A stretch of DNA of 64,000 bases from Jannaschia seosinensis (lineage in GTDB: Bacteria; Pseudomonadota; Alphaproteobacteria; Rhodobacterales; Rhodobacteraceae), in the NCBI RefSeq assembly GCF_001408515.1, contig NZ_CYPR01000228.1:51045-115044 (forward strand), in the 5' to 3' direction. Below, one piece after another: positions 19,478 through 27,856 of this stretch; the stretch's first letter is position 1; the number at the start of each line of letters is the position of its first letter. A program made the position numbers and the translations under genes. The notes below the pieces were generated by a model. The model was not told the origin of the DNA. It ran no database searches and worked only from the letters and a program-made list of their open reading frames with translations.

Positions 19478-20063
19478 GTGCCGGTTGCGCGGTCGGTAAG
19501 AAGCCACGCGATGCGGCTCCTTGAGGAGCACGGCGGTGCCGTTCAACCGGCCTGAAGCCGCGCCCCGGTCCCTCGAGGCTGTTGCGATGTCGCCGCTTGA
19601 CAGGCTTCCGGTGCTGGAGATCGTGGGGGAGGGGTCGCTCTTCGTTTCGGTCGCCATGATGATCTTCCTCGCGGATCGCCACGGAGCGTTCACCCATCCG
19701 GCGGGCACCTATCCGCGTGCGCGGCAGGACGCGCTGACCAACACCATTCTCGAGACGTTCGATGCCGTCCTGTGGGACTATGCCAAGCACAGCTTCGTCC
19801 TGCCGGAGGCGCGGCGCGTGCCGGAAATCAAGGACAGCCTCAGATGGCAGTTCGCGCGACAAGCGCAGGCGATGGCCGACCTCCACAAGGGCGGGCCGTT
19901 CCTGATGGGGGCGGACCCGTTGGTTCCGGATTTTCTGCTGGCGCATTGCTGCGGCTGGGCGGCGGGGCTGAAGATGGACCTGCCGGACGATCTGCGGACG
20001 CACATGAACGCGATGCGCGCGCGTCCCGCCTTCCGCCGCGCACTGGCCCACGGGGCGCAGTGA
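19478..20063 (+). pseudogene. glutathione S-transferase, frameshifted
   Basis: A GST-like gene split between two frames. The first frame reads VPVARSVRSHAMRLLEEHG from about 19478 and then hits a stop at 19553. The second frame continues VPFNRPEAAPRSLEAVAMSP, LPVLEIVGEGSL and the whole helical C-terminal domain to 20063. Deleting one G near 19535 joins them as LLEEHG-VPFN, a typical GST beta1-alpha1-beta2 passage. The joined product would be about 195 residues. Either the gene is a recent pseudogene or the base is a sequencing error. The second-frame TTG at 19521 is unlikely to be a real start because it would remove the glutathione-binding thioredoxin fold. Confidence 0.8.
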
Positions 20064-20094
20064 CGCGGGCCAGAGGTCGGGGGCGGTGCTGTGT

Positions 20095-21288
20095 CTAGCG
20101 CCCGGACCGAGGCCTTGCGCGGGACTCGGCGTCCTGCGCCCAGCTGGCCGCGTGCCGCCCGGCCCAGAGGCCGGTGGCGAGGCACGCGGTCAGGAGATAG
20201 CCGCCCGTCGGCGCCTCCCAATCCAGCATCTCTCCGGCGGCGAACGTTCCGGGGCGATGCCGCAGCATCAGGCCTCCGTCGAGCGCATCCCAGCGCAGCC
20301 CCCCGGCAGTCGAGATCGCCTCGTCCATCGGGCGGGGACCGGCCAGCGGGACGGGCAGAGCCTTGATCCGCCCGGTCGGATCGGCCGGCAGCGGCCCGCC
20401 GAATTCCCGTAGCAGCGCGATCTGGACCGGGTCGAGGCGCAGCGCCTTGCGCAGATGCTCCGACAGGCTGCGCTTGCCCCGCCGGGCGAGGCGTTCGCGC
20501 ACCGCACCCGCATCGAGATCCGGCTTGAGGTCGAGCGCCAGCGGCGCCCCGTCGCGCAGGCGCGGCGTGAGGGGATAGAGCCCGCCACCCTCGATGCCCG
20601 CCGCAGAAATCGTAAATTCGCCGCGATGCGTGGTGCCATCGACGATCAGCCCGGTATTCTTGACCGCCGCGCCGAAATGGCGCGCCATGTGCAGGGACCA
20701 GTCGACCCGGAAGCCCACATTGGACGGTGCGAATGGCGCAACCTGCGCCGAAAGCTCTGGAAATTCCGCCCATAACCCGTCGGAGCCGAGCCGCCGCCAC
20801 GACGCCCCGCCGAGCGCCAGAACCGTCGCATCCGCGGCGATTCGCGTGCCGTCCTCGAAGGCTAGGGCGGCGCCGTCCCAGCCCGTCCACCGCGCGCGGC
20901 GATGTAGGCGAACGCCCAGCCCCTCGAGCCGCGCAAGCCACGCGCGCAGCAGCGGGGAGGCTTTCATTGCTTCGGGAAAGACCCGCCCAGTCGAGCCCAC
21001 GAACGAGGGCTGGTCCAGCCCATCCATCCACGCCCGCACCTCCTGCGGACCAAACACCTTGATCATCGGGGTCAGTTCGCGGCAGCGATAGGCGGTGGCA
21101 AAGTCCTCCTCGATTCTGGAGATGTTGAGGCCGGATTTCCCGGCCATCAGAAATTTGCGCGCCGGGCTCGGCATGCGGTCGAACACGTCCACCGCGCATC
21201 CCGCCGCCGCCGCTGCCTCCGCCGCCATAAGCCCGGCGGGGCCGGCGCCGATTACGGCGACGGTTGCTCTGTCATCGCGGGAAACCAT
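20095..21288 (-). CDS. TIGR03862-type flavoprotein (HI0933/YhiN-like)
   Basis: About 397 residues, an NAD(P)/FAD-dependent oxidoreductase of the HI0933-like superfamily. Visible marks are ATVAVIGAGPAGLMAAE at the N-terminus, FLMAGKSGLNIS, VLALGGASWRRLGSDG and near the C-terminus FAAGEMLDWEAPTGGYLLTA. Members are widespread and their substrates unknown. The start at 21288 gives the family's short lead; an ATG at 21300 would make the start codon overlap that of the divergent HNH gene. Neither has a Shine-Dalgarno. Confidence 0.88.
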   Translation of the reverse strand: MVSRDDRATVAVIGAGPAGLMAAEAAAAAGCAVDVFDRMPSPARKFLMAGKSGLNISRIEEDFATAYRCRELTPMIKVFGPQEVRAWMDGLDQPSFVGSTGRVFPEAMKASPLLRAWLARLEGLGVRLHRRARWTGWDGAALAFEDGTRIAADATVLALGGASWRRLGSDGLWAEFPELSAQVAPFAPSNVGFRVDWSLHMARHFGAAVKNTGLIVDGTTHRGEFTISAAGIEGGGLYPLTPRLRDGAPLALDLKPDLDAGAVRERLARRGKRSLSEHLRKALRLDPVQIALLREFGGPLPADPTGRIKALPVPLAGPRPMDEAISTAGGLRWDALDGGLMLRHRPGTFAAGEMLDWEAPTGGYLLTACLATGLWAGRHAASWAQDAESRARPRSGR

Positions 21289-21298
21289 CTTTGGGGGC

Positions 21299-21643
21299 AT
21301 GACGCAGACGATCCCGGAGGGCAACGCCATCGATCCCGACACGGACCTGCCGCTTTGCGCCTTGTGCGAGCGCCCGATTCCGCCGGAGGCGAAGCAGAGC
21401 CTGCACCACCTGATCCCCAAGTTGCGCGGGGGAAAGGGCGGCCCGGTCGTTCTGGTGCATCAGATCTGTCACAACGAAATCCATACCAGCGCCTCCGAGG
21501 CGGAACTGGCACGGATCTGGAACACGCCGGCAGATCTGCGGCGGCATCCGCGTCTCGAGAAATTTATCAAGTGGGTGCGCAAACGCCCGGCGAATTTCCA
21601 CTCCAAGACCCCCGGCGCGCGCCGGGGGTGGAAGCGGCACTAG
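21299..21643 (+). CDS. HNH-domain protein
   Basis: A 114-residue protein with a compact HNH fold. CALCERPIP supplies a CXXC knuckle, SLHHLIPKLRGG carries the His-His core, and LVHQICHNEIH supplies the Asn and a further His. The family includes nicking and repair nucleases and phage or restriction enzymes; this small lone copy is conserved in Rhodobacterales, which argues for a housekeeping or repair role, but that is inference. TTTGGGGG is a fair ribosome site. The 3' end carries a 22-bp perfect palindrome (21608-21629). It is divergent from the flavoprotein and convergent with msrA. Confidence 0.8.
   Translation: MTQTIPEGNAIDPDTDLPLCALCERPIPPEAKQSLHHLIPKLRGGKGGPVVLVHQICHNEIHTSASEAELARIWNTPADLRRHPRLEKFIKWVRKRPANFHSKTPGARRGWKRH
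21608..21629. terminator. 22-bp perfect palindrome, possible bidirectional terminator
   Basis: A perfect GC-only palindrome apart from its outer A/T, lying inside the last codons of the HNH gene and 24 bp beyond the convergent msrA stop. Its position between convergent genes suggests bidirectional transcription termination, though no T run follows on either strand. Confidence 0.45.
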
Positions 21644-21653
21644 GCTGCGCGCG

Positions 21654-22280
21654 TCACTTCACGAACGGCGCATCCTCGCCCCAGACTTCGACCACTCGCG
21701 CATCGCGGCCGCACCCTTCGCGGTAGCGCGTGTAGGCCACCGATTTCGGCACCGCGAACCCGACCGACGAGAAGGCGATACGGTCGTCGGACTTGTAGTA
21801 ATCCTGATGATACTCGCCGACGGGATAGAACTCGGAGGCGTCGCGGACGGGTGTCACGATCTCCTGCCCCAGTTCCTCTTCGGCCGCGGCGACGGCGGCC
21901 TCGGCGACCGCACGCTGCTCGGGTCCGTCGGTGAAGATCGCGGTCGTGTATTCGAGGCCCCGGTCGCAGAATTGCCCGCCCGCATCGAGCGGATCGACGG
22001 AGCGCAGGAACAGGTCGACGATCTGGCGATAGCTGATCACGCTTTCATCGAAGGGGATGCGGACGACTTCGATATGGTCGCCGGACCGACCATATTCCGG
22101 ATCGGGCGTGGTGCCGCCGGAAAACCCGGAAACGACATCGCCCACGCCCTCTACGCTTTCGAAATCGGCTTCGACGCACCAGAAGCAGCCACCCGCGACG
22201 ATCGCGGTTTCGGCCTGCGCGGGCGCGGTGGCGGAGAAAAGGGGGAGGGCCAGAAGGGCGAGGCTTGGAAAACGGGTCAT
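21654..22280 (-). CDS. msrA: exported peptide-methionine (S)-S-oxide reductase
   Basis: A 208-residue MsrA. The catalytic Cys lies in VAGGCFWCVEADFES, with substrate residues in PVGEYHQDYY and GDHIEVVRIPFD. A signal peptide (residues 1-23, cleavage near AQA) sends it to the periplasm, unlike the usual cytoplasmic enzyme. It should repair oxidised methionines in envelope proteins. Other Cys residues that could resolve the disulfide are in GQFCDRG and REGCGRD. AAAGGAGA precedes the start. It may be transcribed on its own, since the broken AbrB gene upstream is 58 bp away. Confidence 0.93.
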   Translation of the reverse strand: MTRFPSLALLALPLFSATAPAQAETAIVAGGCFWCVEADFESVEGVGDVVSGFSGGTTPDPEYGRSGDHIEVVRIPFDESVISYRQIVDLFLRSVDPLDAGGQFCDRGLEYTTAIFTDGPEQRAVAEAAVAAAEEELGQEIVTPVRDASEFYPVGEYHQDYYKSDDRIAFSSVGFAVPKSVAYTRYREGCGRDARVVEVWGEDAPFVK

Positions 22281-22338
22281 GAGATCTCCTTTGGCTCGCA
22301 AACGCGCCGGACGCCAATGACGTTTCCTCACAACAACG

Positions 22339-23361
22339 TCAGCGCAGCCACCGAAACACCAAAGGCGCGCAGGTGATGACGAGGACGATCCGCGCGACGT
22401 GGTGGACGACGATGTAGGCCACATCCGCTTCCGCCATGATTACGATCACCGCCATTTCGGCCTGACCGCCGGGCGAAAACGCGAGGAATGCGTCGAGCGG
22501 CGGCGCGAGACCGGCCAGAAGCACGACCTCGGCGAAGATCACCGCGAGGACGGCGAGGATAGCCCCGTGCCCCAGCCCCGCCAGAAGGAAGCGCCGGACT
22601 TCGGCGAGCGTGATGCCGGAATATTTCACGCCGACCACGATGCCGATAAAGAATTTCGCCGCCTGAATGGCCTCGGCCGGGGGACGGTGGGCGATCACGC
22701 CGCCGAGGCTGAGCGCGGCGGCGGCGATCATCGGACCCAGGATCGAGGCGCCGAACCGGCCCACCGCCTTGGCCGCGCGCCAGCCGACAAGGCCTGCGGC
22801 GACCATCGCGGCCAGCTCTCCCGGCGGCAGGGCGGTCACGGGCGCGCCCGGTGCACCGGTGAGGTTCACCCCCTGCGTCAGCGTCAGGACCGTCGGGACG
22901 ATGGCGACGATCAGCAGGACGCGCGTGGCGTGCAGAAGCGACAGCGCACGGGGCTCGCCCCCCGCCTCCTCACCGAACAGGAGCATGTCCTGCTATCCGC
23001 CCGGCATCGCAGCATAAAACGCGGTGGCCGGGTCAAAGCCGCAGATCCGGCGCATATACGGGTAACCCGCCGCCCCCGCGACCAGCAAAAAGATCGGCGC
23101 GAGCGTGAGCGACAGGGCCATCGCCGGTATCTGGCCCAGCACGGCCGGCGTGATCGAGGCCCCGACCGCAACGCCGAGGATGCCGCGCATCGCATCGGTC
23201 AGCGGGGCATAGGCCGACAGGCGCAGACCGGCGAGCGCGCAGACGAGGCAGGCGAAGAGCGGTCCGAGAAGGAAGGGAAGCGGCAGACCAAGAGCCCGGA
23301 ACGGCACCACTCCAACCGCGCCGATGAGGAGGGTGCGCAGGAGGTTGAGCAGCGCGGTCAC
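22339..23361 (-). pseudogene. AbrB-family membrane protein with internal amber stop
   Basis: A multi-pass membrane protein of the AbrB/COG3180 family, once mis-called ammonia monooxygenase, and usually about 340 residues. The reading frame is continuous from the GTG at 23361 to 22339 except for one TAG at 22993-22995. It reads AAMPGG, then the TAG, then QDMLLFGEEAGGEP in the same frame. Homologues have a hydrophobic residue there (PGGL-type), so TTG to TAG would explain it. The hydrophobic helices on both sides are intact. The two halves might be made separately (ATG at 22986), but the simplest reading is a nonsense mutation or a sequencing error. Confidence 0.8.
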
Positions 23362-23489
23362 GCGCCCCGGCCGCGAGCGGCGCCGGATACGGACGGGCCC
23401 CGAACTTGCCGGCGCTTCGCCGCAACCTTGCGATCAGGCCGGGTCGGCCCTTGGCAATGGGTCCGGCAGGCAACGCCGCAAGGGAAGCC

Positions 23490-23519
23490 GGGCCGGCTCC
23501 TCCGGAGGGGATCCGGCCC
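23490..23519 (-). terminator. nested hairpin after argG
   Basis: A 7-bp GC stem (GGGCCGG / CCGGCCC) encloses a second small hairpin, 14 bp after the argG stop. No T run follows, so terminator strength is uncertain. Confidence 0.35.
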
Positions 23520-23533
23520 AATACGCATTTCGC

Positions 23534-24757
23534 TCAGCCTTGTTTCACCCGCCGGTTCCGGTTCGCCACCAGCTTCAGGCGAAGCGCGTTGAGGTGGATG
23601 AACCCCTTCGCGTCGCGCTGATCGTAGGCACCGGCATCCTCCTCGAAGGTCACATGCGCTTCGGAATAGAGCGAATGGTCCGACCACCGCGCAACCGTCC
23701 GCGCCGACCCCTTGTAGAGCTTGACGCGCACCGTGCCGGAGACGTGCTCCTGCGACTTGTCGATCAGGGCCTGCAGCATCTCGCGCTCGGGCGAGAACCA
23801 GAACCCGTTATAGATCAGCTCCGCATAGCGGGGCATGATCGAATCCTTCAGGTGGCCCGCGCCGGCATCCAAGGTGATCTGCTCGATCCCGCGATGCGCC
23901 TCCAGCAGGATGGTGCCGCCGGGTGTCTCGTAGATGCCCCGCGACTTCATGCCGACGAAGCGGTTCTCCACAAGGTCGAGGATCCCGACACCGTGTTTTC
24001 CGCCCAATTCGTTGAGCCGCGTCAGGATGGCGGCGGGCGACATGGCTTCGCCATCGATCGCCACCGCGTCGCCTTTTTCGAAGGTGATCTCGACCATCTC
24101 GGGCGTGTCGGGCGCATCTTCGGGGCGCACGGTCCGCTGAAGCACGTAATCGGGCGCCTCTTCGGCCGGATCCTCGAGAACCTTGCCCTCCGAAGAGGTG
24201 TGCAGAAGGTTCGCATCGACGCTGAACGGAGCCTCGCCGCGCTTGTCCTTGGCGATCGGGATCTGGTTCTTCTCGGCGAAATCGATGAGCCGCGTGCGCG
24301 ACGTCAGATCCCATTCCCGCCAGGGCGCGATGACCCGGATGTCGGGGTTGAGCGCATAGGCGGCCAGTTCAAACCGGACCTGGTCATTGCCCTTGCCGGT
24401 CGCGCCATGGGCCACGGCATCGGCGCCTTCCTCGGCGGCGATCTCGACGAGGCGCTTGGAGATCAGCGGCCGCGCGATGGAGGTGCCGAGAAGATACAGC
24501 CCTTCGTAAAGCGCATTGGCCCGGAACATGGGGAAGACGAAATCACGGACGAATTCCTCGCGCAGATCCTCGATATGGATCGAGGCGGCGCCCATCATCT
24601 CGGCCTTGCGGCGCGCAGGCTCCAGTTCCTCTCCCTGACCCAGATCGGCGGTGAAGGTCACCACCTCGCAGCCGTATTCCGTCTGCAGCCATTTGAGAAT
24701 GATCGACGTGTCCAACCCGCCCGAATAGGCGAGCACGACTTTCTTGGGCGCATCCAT
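23534..24757 (-). CDS. argG: argininosuccinate synthase
   Basis: A 407-residue enzyme that joins citrulline and aspartate, using ATP, in arginine synthesis. The N-terminal PP-loop [14 protein letters not shown] is unmistakable. [13 protein letters not shown] binds substrate and the tetramer-forming C-terminal helix is present. Length is standard. The start at 24757 follows GGAG at eight bases; the frame continues to 24796 without family residues. No other arg gene is adjacent, so it is a stand-alone gene here. Confidence 0.97.
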   Translation of the reverse strand: MDAPKKVVLAYSGGLDTSIILKWLQTEYGCEVVTFTADLGQGEELEPARRKAEMMGAASIHIEDLREEFVRDFVFPMFRANALYEGLYLLGTSIARPLISKRLVEIAAEEGADAVAHGATGKGNDQVRFELAAYALNPDIRVIAPWREWDLTSRTRLIDFAEKNQIPIAKDKRGEAPFSVDANLLHTSSEGKVLEDPAEEAPDYVLQRTVRPEDAPDTPEMVEITFEKGDAVAIDGEAMSPAAILTRLNELGGKHGVGILDLVENRFVGMKSRGIYETPGGTILLEAHRGIEQITLDAGAGHLKDSIMPRYAELIYNGFWFSPEREMLQALIDKSQEHVSGTVRVKLYKGSARTVARWSDHSLYSEAHVTFEEDAGAYDQRDAKGFIHLNALRLKLVANRNRRVKQG

Positions 24758-24826
24758 GCGGTTTTCTCCGAGTTTCCCGCAAAGGGCGTAGGCCATCGCT
24801 CCACGCCCCGCAAGCGGCCGCCAGAA

Positions 24827-25270
24827 TCAGTCCGCCCGCTCGCGCTCCATTTCGGGGGCGGCTTCCAGTTCGGCGCGCGTCATCGACAGGCCGAGGAACC
24901 AGTCATCCATGTCGCCGGGCTGCCGCACCGGGCGCAGGCCGCTCCATTCGATGGACACCTCCTTTTCGCCCATGCCGAGGAAGCCTCCGACATCGACCAC
25001 GGCCGCCTCGAGCGTGCCGTCGACGCCGATCAGCAGGTCGCCGATCTCGCCGACCTCCTCCCATCCGTCGACCATGTCCGGCGAAATCGGCTCCTCCGTC
25101 GGCATCTCGTTCGGGGTGATGTGAATCTCGGTGCCGATCAACGTGGTGGCGCGGTAGGTGTCGCCATATTGCGGCGCCTCGTCGATGGCGGGGCTGTCGC
25201 CGTGGGTCTCCGCGGCCACGGGGCCTGCGGCAACGAGAAGGGCGGCGGCGAGGATTCGGGTGGGGATCAT
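24827..25270 (-). CDS. exported PRC-barrel-like protein
   Basis: A 147-residue protein. A signal peptide (residues 1-20) precedes a PRC-barrel-like domain: YRATTLIGTEIHI, then EEVGEIGDLLIGVDG and AVVDVGGFLGMGEKEVSI. Such domains are often periplasmic in alphaproteobacteria and occur in ribosome-maturation and photosynthetic proteins, but the role of this type is unknown. The acidic C-terminal tail is rich in Glu. GGAGAGA precedes the start. It is divergent from the membrane protein at 25395. Confidence 0.8.
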   Translation of the reverse strand: MIPTRILAAALLVAAGPVAAETHGDSPAIDEAPQYGDTYRATTLIGTEIHITPNEMPTEEPISPDMVDGWEEVGEIGDLLIGVDGTLEAAVVDVGGFLGMGEKEVSIEWSGLRPVRQPGDMDDWFLGLSMTRAELEAAPEMERERAD

Positions 25271-25394
25271 GTCTGTCTCTCCGTGTTCGCAGATGCGATG
25301 CCGGGTGAACGCGCCGCGCATGCGCCCGTTCCCGCGACGTTGACGACCGTCGGACCTACCCCTATCCGGATCGTCACCCGAGGGAGAAACCGCG

Positions 25395-26150
25395 ATGCTG
25401 GGCTGGGTTCTGTTCAAGGACGCGATCACGACGATCCTGGCGCGGCTCGACGTGGCGCTGCGCATGTCCGTGCTGCCCTACGGGTTGGCGGCGGCCACGA
25501 CGGTGTGGCTGCGGCTGGCCTATCCCGATCTCGTGGGGGTGGCGGATTTCGGCATGGAGATGTCGCCGCCGGCCGGATTTGCCTGGCTGGTCATTCTCGA
25601 TTTGTGTGCAAACGTCCTCGCGCTTTTGTGGATCTCGGTCGGCTGGCACCGGTATGTCCTGCTGGGCGAGCGGCCGACCGGCTGGGCGCCGCCGTTTCAT
25701 GGCGGCCGGATCCTCGGGTATCTGGGGCGATCCCTGATGGTGGGGGCGGTCGCGCTTCTGATCGGTCTGGCGGTGGTGGTGGGGCTTTCGGTCTTTCTGG
25801 TCCCGCTCGGGGGTCCGAGCATGATGCCGGCCGTCGTCGCGGGCGGGTTTCTCGCGGGCGTGGTATTCTTCTACCGGATGGGGCTCCTGCTGCCGGCCTT
25901 CGCGGTCGATGCGCGGATGTCCCTCAACGAGGCGCTTGCCGCCACCAAGGGGCGGGCGACGGCGATCGCGGTGCTTGCGCTCTTGTCGTTCGGGCTGGTC
26001 TACGGCCTGCAGCTTCCGCTGGTCGTCGAGGGATATCGCGGCCTGATCACGATCCTCTACGAGATCGTCATGGGCTGGATCGTCCTCATCACCGGGGCCG
26101 GGGTGCTGACCTCGCTCTATGCAAGCTTCGAAGGCCGCTCCGATGACTGA
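25395..26150 (+). CDS. multi-pass membrane protein of unknown function
   Basis: A 251-residue protein with about six hydrophobic segments and no motif that I recognise. The lumenal and cytoplasmic loops are short, and a Gly/Met-rich stretch joins helices four and five. The start follows GGGAG. It overlaps ilvA by 8 bp (26143-26150), so the two are probably translated together; that does not by itself show a role in isoleucine synthesis. Confidence 0.7.
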   Translation: MLGWVLFKDAITTILARLDVALRMSVLPYGLAAATTVWLRLAYPDLVGVADFGMEMSPPAGFAWLVILDLCANVLALLWISVGWHRYVLLGERPTGWAPPFHGGRILGYLGRSLMVGAVALLIGLAVVVGLSVFLVPLGGPSMMPAVVAGGFLAGVVFFYRMGLLLPAFAVDARMSLNEALAATKGRATAIAVLALLSFGLVYGLQLPLVVEGYRGLITILYEIVMGWIVLITGAGVLTSLYASFEGRSDD

Positions 26151-27375
26151 TTTCGCCGCGGGCGCCGAGGCCGCGACGGCGGCGATGCGCGACCTGTTCG
26201 CGCCCACGCCCTGCGCGCGCAACGACTATCTCTCCGACCGGTTCGGCGCCGATATCTGGCTCAAGCGCGAGGATCTGACGCCCGTGCGCTCCTATAAGCT
26301 GCGCGGCGCCTTCAACGCGATGCGCAAGCTGCCCGGTGGGCGCGTGGCCTGCGCCAGTGCGGGCAACCACGCGCAGGGCGTGGCCTGGATGTGCCGGCAT
26401 CTGGGCGTCGCCGGCACGATCTTCATGCCGGTCACCACGCCCGGACAGAAAATTGACAAGACCCGGCTCTTTGGCGGCGAGCATGTCGAGATCGTCCTGA
26501 CGGGCGATTTCTTCGACGCCACGCTTGCCGCCGCGCAGGCCCATTGCGCCGAAACCGGGGCGCATTTCCTCTCGCCGTTCGACGACGACCGCGTGATCGA
26601 GGGGCAGGCCTCCGTTGCGGTCGAGATGCTGGAGCAATGCGGCGGCCCGCCCGACATGCTGGTGGTGCCGGTGGGCGGCGGCGGCCTGTCGGCGGGCATG
26701 CGCGCCTATCTGCGTGCGGTCGGGCAGATGCCGGAAATGCGGTATGTGGAGCCCGCCGGCGGCGCGAGCTTTTCCGCCGCGCTCGCCCATGGAGGGCCGG
26801 TGACGCTCGATGCGCTCGACGGGTTTGTCGATGGCGCGGCGGTGGCGCGGATCGGGGTGCGGCCCTTCGAAATCCTGCGGGACGTCTCGCCCGACCACCT
26901 GCTGCGCGTGCCTGAGAACCGCATCTGCATCACCATTCAGGAGCTCCTGAACACCGAAGGCATCGTGCTGGAGCCGGCCGGCGCCCTGGCCGTCGATGCG
27001 TTGCGCGACCTTGCTCCCGAAATCGCCGGCCGCCGCGTCGTATGCGTGACGACCGGGGGCAACTTCGACTTCGAGCGTCTGCCCGAGGTGAAGGAACGCG
27101 CGATGCGGTTCGCGGGGCTGAAGAAGTACTACGTGCTGCGGATGCCGCAGCGGCCCGGCGCGCTGCGCGACTTTCTCGACATCCTCGGACCCGGGGACGA
27201 CATCGCGCGGTTCGAGTATCTCAAGAAATCCGCGCGCAATTTCGGCAGCGTCCTGATCGGGATCGAGACGACCGAGCCGGAGTCCTTCGCGCGGCTGGAG
27301 GCGGAGATGGACCGGCGCGGCTTCGCCTGGCGCGACCTGACTGCGGACCCGACGCTGGCCGATCTGCTGATCTGA
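26143..27375 (+). CDS. ilvA: threonine ammonia-lyase (biosynthetic)
   Basis: A 410-residue PLP enzyme that deaminates threonine to 2-oxobutanoate for isoleucine synthesis. The PLP Lys lies in VRSYKLRGAFNAM, the phosphate-binding loop is VVPVGGGGLSAG, and the Ser/Gly region ASAGNHAQGV is intact. The C-terminal ~90 residues form an ACT-like domain (YYVLRMPQRPGALRDFLDIL) for allosteric control by isoleucine. The start MTDFAAG at 26143 overlaps the preceding gene's stop. It is convergent with the Hpt gene. Confidence 0.94.
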   Translation: MTDFAAGAEAATAAMRDLFAPTPCARNDYLSDRFGADIWLKREDLTPVRSYKLRGAFNAMRKLPGGRVACASAGNHAQGVAWMCRHLGVAGTIFMPVTTPGQKIDKTRLFGGEHVEIVLTGDFFDATLAAAQAHCAETGAHFLSPFDDDRVIEGQASVAVEMLEQCGGPPDMLVVPVGGGGLSAGMRAYLRAVGQMPEMRYVEPAGGASFSAALAHGGPVTLDALDGFVDGAAVARIGVRPFEILRDVSPDHLLRVPENRICITIQELLNTEGIVLEPAGALAVDALRDLAPEIAGRRVVCVTTGGNFDFERLPEVKERAMRFAGLKKYYVLRMPQRPGALRDFLDILGPGDDIARFEYLKKSARNFGSVLIGIETTEPESFARLEAEMDRRGFAWRDLTADPTLADLLI

Positions 27376-27406
27376 CGCTTTGGGCGGCGTCGCGATCCGC
27401 GCGCCT

Positions 27407-27730
27407 CTACGCAGCCAGTTCGTCGGTCGACAGTTCCGCACGGGTGCGGTCGAGCAGGTCGCGGAGGCGCTGCGCGATCGTGTCGGCATCATGCGACTCG
27501 CCCGCATCCGTCTCGAATCTCCCCGCGGCCTTCACAAGCCCTTCAAGCCCGAGATCAAGGGCCCCGTTGCGCAGGGAATGCAGTTCGCGGGCACATTCCT
27601 CTGGCGGAAGGCCGACGGCAATCCGTTCGATCGTGGCCGCCGCCTCCTCGTAATACATGGCGAGGACGAGGCAGAGATCGTCGGCCCCGATTTCGCTCTC
27701 AAGCTCCGCTATCCTGTCGCGATCGATCAT
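27407..27730 (-). CDS. Hpt-domain phosphotransfer protein
   Basis: A 107-residue all-helical protein. The phospho-accepting His is in ELHSLRNGALDLGLEGL, a good Hpt signature (HxLRNGA), flanked by helices of the right length. It has no kinase or receiver domain. It is divergent from a REC-PP2C phosphatase gene, with a 16-bp palindrome between them, suggesting a phosphorelay feeding the phosphatase receiver; this is inference from context. The start at 27730 lacks a strong Shine-Dalgarno. Confidence 0.75.
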   Translation of the reverse strand: MIDRDRIAELESEIGADDLCLVLAMYYEEAAATIERIAVGLPPEECARELHSLRNGALDLGLEGLVKAAGRFETDAGESHDADTIAQRLRDLLDRTRAELSTDELAA

Positions 27731-27784
27731 GTCCGCACCATCGCGGCCGGACCCTAACCGCACCTTAACGCCGCGCCGCGCGAT

Positions 27785-27800
27785 GGCGCGAATTCGCGCC
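27785..27800. promoter_or_regulatory. 16-bp perfect palindrome between Hpt and PP2C genes
   Basis: GGCGCGAATTCGCGCC is a perfect inverted repeat in the 126-bp gap between two divergent regulator genes. Its position fits an operator controlling both, but no binding factor is known. Confidence 0.4.
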
Positions 27801-27856
27801 TTCATCCGATGTTAAGAATCAGGCGCCATCTGAAGCGGCGGCAGACGGAAGGCGAC

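Noticed and set aside
23324..26146. Long plus-strand frame over argG
   Set aside because: Antisense to argG and the PRC-barrel gene, and its tail is out of frame with the membrane-protein gene.
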